NCBI GenBank assembly: GCA_910589375.1 | Contig: CAJUTK010000002.1 | Location: 372,001 to 436,000 of the forward strand | DNA length: 64,000 nt | Direction of reading: 5' to 3' | DNA from: an uncultured Bacilli bacterium | GTDB taxonomy: Bacteria; Bacillota_I; Bacilli_A; RF39; UBA660 | Part shown: positions 61,847 to 64,000 of the stretch, piece by piece | Numbering within the stretch: the stretch's first letter is position 1 | Layout of the letters: the number at the start of each line of letters is the position of its first letter | Notes under the pieces: model-generated | Told to the model about the DNA's origin: nothing | Databases searched by the model: none | Seen by the model: the letters and a program-made list of their open reading frames with translations, nothing else | Position numbers and translations under genes: made by a program

Positions 61847-62623
61847 ATGGCACGTCATAAAGTAGAGATATGTGGCGTGAATACTGCGGATATTAAAGTT
61901 TTAACAAATGAGGAGATGACTAGTTTATTTCAACAATTACGAAGTGGGGATTTATCAGTAAAAGATAAATTAATAGAGGGAAACCTAAAATTAGTATTAT
62001 CTATTTTAAAAAAGTATAATAATAGAATCGATAATATGGATGATTTATTTCAAGTAGGATGCATTGGTTTAATTAAAGCTATTGATAATTTTGATTTGAG
62101 CTATGATGTTAAATTTTCTACTTACGCTGTTCCTATGATTTTAGGTGAGGTAAAGCGTTATCTTAGAGACAACAATAGTGTTAGGATTGCTAGAAGTATT
62201 AAGGATTTAGCTTATAAAATTTCTAAGATGAAAGAGGAATTAACATCAGAATTAGGACGTGAGCCTTCTGTTAGCTTATTAAGTGAAAAGTTAGGAATAG
62301 AAGAATATGAAGTTGTATTAGCTCTTGATTCTTTAAAAGAGACAACTAGTATGTTTGAACCTATCTATAATGATGGTGGAGATATCATTTACTTGTGCGA
62401 TCAGTTAGAAGACAAGAGTGGTAAAAATTATAGTTGGGAAGAAAGACTTAGTTTAAAAGAAGCTATGGCTTTATTAAAAGAGAAGGAAAGATATGTGATT
62501 CAGTCTAGATATTTATACGGAAAAACTCAGATGGAATTAAGTGAAGAATTAGGGATTAGCCAAGCTCAAATATCGAGGTTAGAAAAGAACGGAATTGAAC
62601 AAATGAAGAAGAAAATTTTATAA
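61847..62623 (+). CDS. sigG: forespore RNA polymerase sigma factor SigG
   Basis: 258 aa from the ATG at 61847, five bases after GAAAGGAG; an in-frame ATG at 61793 precedes the likely promoter. It starts MARHKVEICGVNTADIKVL, the signature of SigG (RNKVEICGVDTSKLPVL in Bacillus). Region 2 has DDLFQVGCIGLIKAIDNFD and KFSTYAVPMILGEVKRYLRDN; region 3 and FEPIYNDGGDIIY follow; region 4 ends with GKTQMELSEELGISQAQISRLEK. It directs late forespore genes. Its neighbours in Bacillus (spoIIG genes) are not present. SigF is less likely because of the N-terminal signature. Confidence 0.93.
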   Translation: MARHKVEICGVNTADIKVLTNEEMTSLFQQLRSGDLSVKDKLIEGNLKLVLSILKKYNNRIDNMDDLFQVGCIGLIKAIDNFDLSYDVKFSTYAVPMILGEVKRYLRDNNSVRIARSIKDLAYKISKMKEELTSELGREPSVSLLSEKLGIEEYEVVLALDSLKETTSMFEPIYNDGGDIIYLCDQLEDKSGKNYSWEERLSLKEAMALLKEKERYVIQSRYLYGKTQMELSEELGISQAQISRLEKNGIEQMKKKIL

Positions 62624-62666
62624 TTTGTACAGACTTTGTAATTTGTAAATATTTCTTTATTTTCGA

Positions 62667-62696
62667 TTGAAATTTTAATGATATTTATGTTATAAT
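62667..62696 (+). promoter_or_regulatory. promoter of pflB
   Basis: TTGAAA at 62667-62672, 18-bp spacer, TATAAT at 62691-62696; start codon 25 bases further. Confidence 0.8.
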
Positions 62697-62720
62697 TAAA
62701 AAGCGGATTGGAGGTATAAT

Positions 62721-64000
62721 ATGAATATATTTGAAAATGAATGGAGAAAATTTCAAGGAACTTCTTGGAAAGAATCCATTAATGTAGCAAACTTTATTGA
62801 GGAAAACTACAAAGAATATGTAGGTGATGATTCCTTCTTAGAGGGCGCAACAGATAAAACAAAGAAGGTTTGGTCTATTTGTGAAGACCTTCTAAAAAAA
62901 GAATTAGAAAAGGGAATTTTAGATGTTGAGGTATCTAGAGTATCTGGAATTAATAATTTTGAGGCTGGATATATAGATAAAGATAATGAGGTAATCGTAG
63001 GATTACAGACGGATGCTCCTTTAAAGAGAATAGTAAATCCATATGGCGGTATGCGTATGGTAGAACAAGCTTTATATGCTTATGATTATGAATTAGATGC
63101 AGATATTAAAAAACATTTTACTACTTATCGTAGAACTCATAATGATGGTGTTTTTTCTGCGTATACAACTGATATCAAAAAAGCAAGACATGTAGGACTT
63201 TTAACTGGTCTTCCTGATGCTTATGGTAGAGGAAGAATTATAGGAGATTATCGCCGTATTGCCTTATATGGAATTGACTATTTAGTAGAAAAGAAAAAAG
63301 AAGATTTATTAGCACTTGAAAATAGAGAAATAGATGAGTATACAATTCGTTTAAGAGAAGAAGTTAGTATGCAAATTAATGCTTTAAATGAGATTAAAGC
63401 AATGGCAGAAAAGTATGGATATGATATTTCTAATCCAGCAAATGATGCCAAAGAAGCTATTCAATGGACTTATTTTGGATATTTAGCTGCTATTAAAGAA
63501 AATAATGGTGCGGCTATGAGTTTAGGAAGAACTTCTACTTTCTTAGATATTTATATCGAAAGAGATATGGAAGAAGGATTCTTAACAGAAGAAGAAGCAC
63601 AAGAGTTAATTGATCAATTCATTATAAAGTTAAGAATTGCAAGACATTTAAGAACTCCTGAATATAACGATTTATTTGCAGGAGATCCTACTTGGGTAAC
63701 AGAATCTATTGGTGGTATGCTTGAAAATGGAAAGTCTTTGGTTACAAAGAACTCATTCCGTTATTTACATACATTAATTAATTTATCTTCTGCCCCAGAA
63801 CCAAATATGACTATTCTTTGGTCAGATAGATTACCAGAAAACTTTAAGAAGTACTGCGCTAAAATATCTATCCTAACAGATTCTATTCAATATGAAAATG
63901 ATGAAGAGATGAGACCAATTCATGGTTCTGACTATGCCATTGCGTGCTGCGTTTCTGCTATGACTGTTGGTAAACAAATGCAGTTCTTTGGAGCTCGTTG
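62721..64000 (+). CDS. pflB: formate C-acetyltransferase (pyruvate formate-lyase), 3' end beyond the window
   Basis: The first 426 codons are seen; the frame is open at the window end. The start follows GGAGG. It begins MNIFENEWRKFQGTSW. LLTGLPDAYGRGRIIGDYRR is a classic PFL segment and the catalytic Cys409-Cys410 pair is in YAIACCVSAMTVGKQMQF. The C-terminal glycyl-radical site lies outside. It splits pyruvate with CoA to acetyl-CoA and formate under anaerobic growth. The activase gene (pflA) is expected downstream. Confidence 0.95.
   Translation, partial: MNIFENEWRKFQGTSWKESINVANFIEENYKEYVGDDSFLEGATDKTKKVWSICEDLLKKELEKGILDVEVSRVSGINNFEAGYIDKDNEVIVGLQTDAPLKRIVNPYGGMRMVEQALYAYDYELDADIKKHFTTYRRTHNDGVFSAYTTDIKKARHVGLLTGLPDAYGRGRIIGDYRRIALYGIDYLVEKKKEDLLALENREIDEYTIRLREEVSMQINALNEIKAMAEKYGYDISNPANDAKEAIQWTYFGYLAAIKENNGAAMSLGRTSTFLDIYIERDMEEGFLTEEEAQELIDQFIIKLRIARHLRTPEYNDLFAGDPTWVTESIGGMLENGKSLVTKNSFRYLHTLINLSSAPEPNMTILWSDRLPENFKKYCAKISILTDSIQYENDEEMRPIHGSDYAIACCVSAMTVGKQMQFFGAR

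Noticed and set aside
1..64000. Mycoplasma-type code (UGA as Trp)
   Set aside because: TGA ends the genes at 18674 and 52175, and Trp is encoded by TGG throughout.
1..64000. Prophage, integrative element or transposase
   Set aside because: No integrase, transposase, phage structural gene or tRNA-linked attachment duplication was seen; tRNA genes were also not found by eye.

Overview
The window reads as a compact, AT-rich (roughly 30% G+C) chromosomal segment of a Gram-positive, Bacillota-type bacterium, most likely an uncultured gut-type lineage of Bacilli or Erysipelotrichia. The evidence is the ribosome binding sites (AGGAGG/GGTGA), TTGACA-17-TATAAT promoters, a T-box, tagO and TagGH-type wall polymer genes, comN next to secDF and a SpoVB-type flippase, ylbD/ylbE/rsmD synteny, and the forespore sigma factor sigG. 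TGA is used as a stop and TGG as Trp, so this is not a Mycoplasma-type code. The lineage call is inference; there is no rRNA or marker tree here.

Layout. 0-4.4 kb: three proteins carrying a repeated APDGxxW...Y motif, plus an unknown gene and a YlbL/SepM-type PDZ-Lon protease. 4.4-15.2 kb: mutS; two type IV pseudopilins in an apparent operon with a secreted CAP-Big2-dockerin protein; parE-parC; ylbD-ylbE-rsmD. 15.2-18.7 kb: a secreted glucosaminidase-like enzyme ending in a dockerin, followed at once by a membrane-anchored cohesin protein. 19.9-38.8 kb: a large surface-glycopolymer region (TagO, GtrA fusion, SGNH hydrolase, three CDP-glycerol-type polymerases/transferases, a cytidylyltransferase, an SDR, two tandem acyltransferases, ArnT-like and GtrB-like glycosyltransferases, TagGH-type exporter). 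It is interrupted at 33.45-34.07 kb by a non-coding interval of about 617 nt that looks like a large ornate structured RNA. 38.9-55.6 kb: housekeeping (folD, second CAP protein, LysM protein, flippase, comN, secDF, relA/spoT, dtd, AI-2E-type permease, hisS, T-box, aspS). 55.7-61.7 kb: four proteins with C-terminal zinc ribbons, including a YdjI-like SPFH protein, and a 6S RNA. 61.8-64 kb: sigG and the start of pflB, cut by the window end.

How the parts fit. Cohesin and dockerin modules occur here on putative peptidoglycan-active proteins and not on cellulases. This suggests a small membrane-tethered assembly of wall hydrolases, and I consider it, with the large RNA, the most interesting content. 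The polymer region makes, decorates and exports one or more teichoic-acid-like polymers. Transcription units are short and often closed by intrinsic terminators whose hairpins overlap the last codons. Several promoters carry inverted repeats over the -35 element.

All identifications are from reading motifs and architecture; no database search was possible. Starts were chosen by ribosome binding site spacing where several were possible.
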